From contig CM056562.1 in assembly GCA_029721515.1 (NCBI GenBank), positions 5,252,963-5,316,962 of the forward strand: a DNA stretch of 64,000 nucleotides, read 5' to 3'. Each line of letters opens with the position of its first letter. Position 1 is the first letter of the stretch. Source of the DNA: Synanceia verrucosa (taxonomy: Eukaryota; Chordata; Actinopteri; Perciformes; Synanceiidae). The notes below the pieces were generated by a model. The model did no database searches. It was given only the letters and a program-made list of their open reading frames with translations, and was not told the DNA's origin. Below, piece by piece: positions 61,950 to 64,000 of this stretch. A program made the position numbers and the translations under genes.

Positions 61950-63795
61950 TCTGTTTTGTGCATTTCAACAGAAATGTGTTGCTAGGTAGTTCAGGTCCAT
62001 GTTTACTTCCTGTCAGCTGATGTCATTGGCAAAATCTCAAGTATCCATAGGACTAGTGGAGCTTGACAACTGTATCCTACAATATGCTGTAATGCCACAG
62101 TTTATAGTTTGAAGCTCTGCCAGGGGCACTACTTATAGCCACCAGGGCAGTCACTCTCACAGACCTCATATGAACTGCTCTGAAGCTTTGCAATGAGACC
62201 TATCTTGAAGGCAAGGGTCTTTTATTTTGAATATTCACATTTGAAGGGGTATCATTGCACTGTTGCTGAAGCAATATTTTATATTTAATGTTACAGTCTC
62301 CTGATCCTGTTTATCTTGTACTTTACCATGAACAAGATGAACAGGGTATATATTTTGAGAATATTGCAATATATTAATCATTTCCCAGTGCTCATTTGAA
62401 GGCTAAAGTCTGACATAGCTTTATGGCCAATGGTGTTTTGATGCTTTCACAGTATTTACATGGAACTAATCCTGAATTACAATATAAAACACATGTCCAA
62501 TACAACAATACAACATTTAATTATGAGCAAAAAAGTAAACTGTATAAAAAATCACAATGATGAGCACTGCCAGTGCCATTTTTAAGTGGGTAATTGTGAT
62601 GATAATTGGATGCTGACACATTATATAAGCAGCACTTGCTGTAACAGGCTGCAATGGAGCAAATTCTACTTATGCAGTGCTGGATGGTTTCATTTACTGC
62701 ATAGCTGTCTGGTATTTAATATGCATGGGTAGGCTGTTCTGAAATGTAAACATGAAATAGCCTATTTAAAGTGGTAATCTTCAAGGTTTTTCTCTAGCCA
62801 TATAGAAAGGGAACACAACCTATGGTTACTGATGAACGTATTACAATATTTATATATTTGCAGTATAATGAGCAAAAAAGTTTTAAAAAATGTGCGTTTT
62901 CTTCTATTTATATGCTCATATGTCAACAAAAGACTCCAAACTTTGAACACTATTCCATTGTTTTCACTCAAACGTAGTAAAAAACAACCAAGATTAAAGT
63001 AAAGTATGATGCTGTAGAAATGTGATATATGTGAGTTACTTTCACTTAATATCCTTTAACTGTCTGGTATAGATTACAAAGCACTTTATTCCCCTGCTTC
63101 AGAAGAAATATGTGTTTGATCTTGACCCAATCCTAAACCTCCCCTACACACTAGCCCTTCCCCACCGAGTGTCACAAATGAAGTCACTCTCCAGTTGTGG
63201 AGGCACTTTAACTGAAGGGGGAGGGTATAAATAGGAGGAGCTACTTTATGCCTCAAATAATTTTCAGTGATGAAAACATTGGACCCTATGGAGAGATTCT
63301 TGGACTTGTTATTGCATTGAGGGTCTTGGTCATTGCTGAGACTGGCACGAAATTTCCAACGTTTGCTGAAAAAATATATCGCCGGAGTGAATGTAGCTCT
63401 CACAATCTCTATTTCAAAATATTTTTTTCAGACAATTCAGAAACTGCTCTCCTCTTGGTATGTAGTCCTCCTACTCCAGTGCATGCAATAGACACCCACA
63501 TAGAACTGTTTAACTGAGGAATAAAGTGCATGTATTATGAAAAAAATTGAGTTGATGAATATGTTCTACAGGAATATTTGCTGCATTTTGAAAACTGAAT
63601 GGAGTTTCTAGGTCAGTGTATGAAGGAGTGGTGAGTGGTTGTTCGATGTATGAAAATGTTTGAAATCTGACGCTTCTCCCATTCATTTCAATGGGAAATT
63701 TCCTGTGGCTTTGGGGTCTGGATTCGCCACGGGAACGGTTTTGATCAAGAAAAGTAATAGCAGCCGTGGAGCAATCGAGACACACGTTTTATAAT

Positions 63796-64000
63796 CCATC
63801 CATCCATTTTCTACCTCTTATCCTCTCATAGGGTCTTTGGGGGGCTGGAGTCTATCCAGCTGTCTTGGCGTGAAAGGCAGGGTACACCCTGGACAAGTCT
63901 CCAGTTCATCACAGGACACATAGAGACAGACAACCACTCACACTCACATTCACACCTACGGTCAGTTTAAATTAGCCAATTAACCTAATCCCCATGCATG
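63796..64000 (-). mobile_element. tRNA-derived SINE-like retroposon, copy 5, cut by window edge
   Basis: Begins with the CCATCCATCC tail and continues through the family's conserved 3' half, including AGGCAGGGTACACCCTGGAC. The tRNA-like head should lie just beyond position 64,000. Confidence 0.8.

Larger units (their letters stand above)
58588..63795. other. Upstream region of ube2d1, no gene recognised
   Basis: AT-rich sequence. It contains the ube2d1 promoter area (58.6-58.8 kb), a 380-bp inverted-repeat element at 61567-61949 and an isolated TATA/AATAAA arrangement near 63.2-63.5 kb. 59.5-60.1 kb may be a decayed repeat that I cannot name. No host coding exon seen. Confidence 0.6.

Overview
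The window is a piece of a ray-finned fish (teleost) genome. Short coding exons with GT-AG introns encode vertebrate proteins, and the non-coding DNA carries typical teleost repeats: Tc1-like and hAT transposon remnants, a tRNA-derived SINE-like family, short inverted-repeat elements, and long CA/GT and AT microsatellites. Almost all of the open reading frames in the window are chance ORFs in introns. I can support two protein-coding genes, both on the minus strand.

Gene 1 (about 52,080 down past position 1) is bicc1, Bicaudal-C homolog 1, an RNA-binding KH/SAM protein. I assembled fourteen coding exons covering the first 672 residues in one continuous frame: the start codon at 51,823, the KH region and the serine/proline-rich linker. 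The last exons, including the SAM domain, lie beyond the left edge. Intron 1 is about 20 kb (31,444-51,630) and holds most of the mobile DNA. Intron 2 is about 7.4 kb and is mostly free of recognisable repeats.

Gene 2 (58,587 down to 56,322) is a complete seven-exon ubiquitin-conjugating enzyme of the UBE2D family, 147 residues, most like UBE2D1. It lies about 4 kb upstream of bicc1 in the same orientation. As I recall the human order, UBE2D1, TFAM and BICC1 run in tandem; here I see no TFAM exons between the two genes.

Region by region: 1-9.3 kb holds bicc1 exons 8-14 and one SINE-like copy. 9.3-24 kb holds exons 3-7, two nested hAT-type elements, a Tc1 relic and several diverged repeats. 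24-31.4 kb is intron 2. 31.4-51.6 kb is intron 1. 51.6-52.1 kb is bicc1 exon 1 with a TATA-like promoter. 52.1-56.0 kb is intergenic with one SINE-like copy. 56-58.6 kb is ube2d1. 58.6-64 kb is gene-poor upstream DNA with a short inverted-repeat element and a SINE-like copy cut by the right edge.

I found no previously undescribed gene system. The most informative observations are the nested transposons with an intact 8-bp target duplication, the four SINE-like insertions with 12-14-bp target duplications, a tRNA-Glu-like retroelement, two hairpin-forming inverted repeats, an unusually divergent UBE2D protein, and the apparent absence of TFAM.
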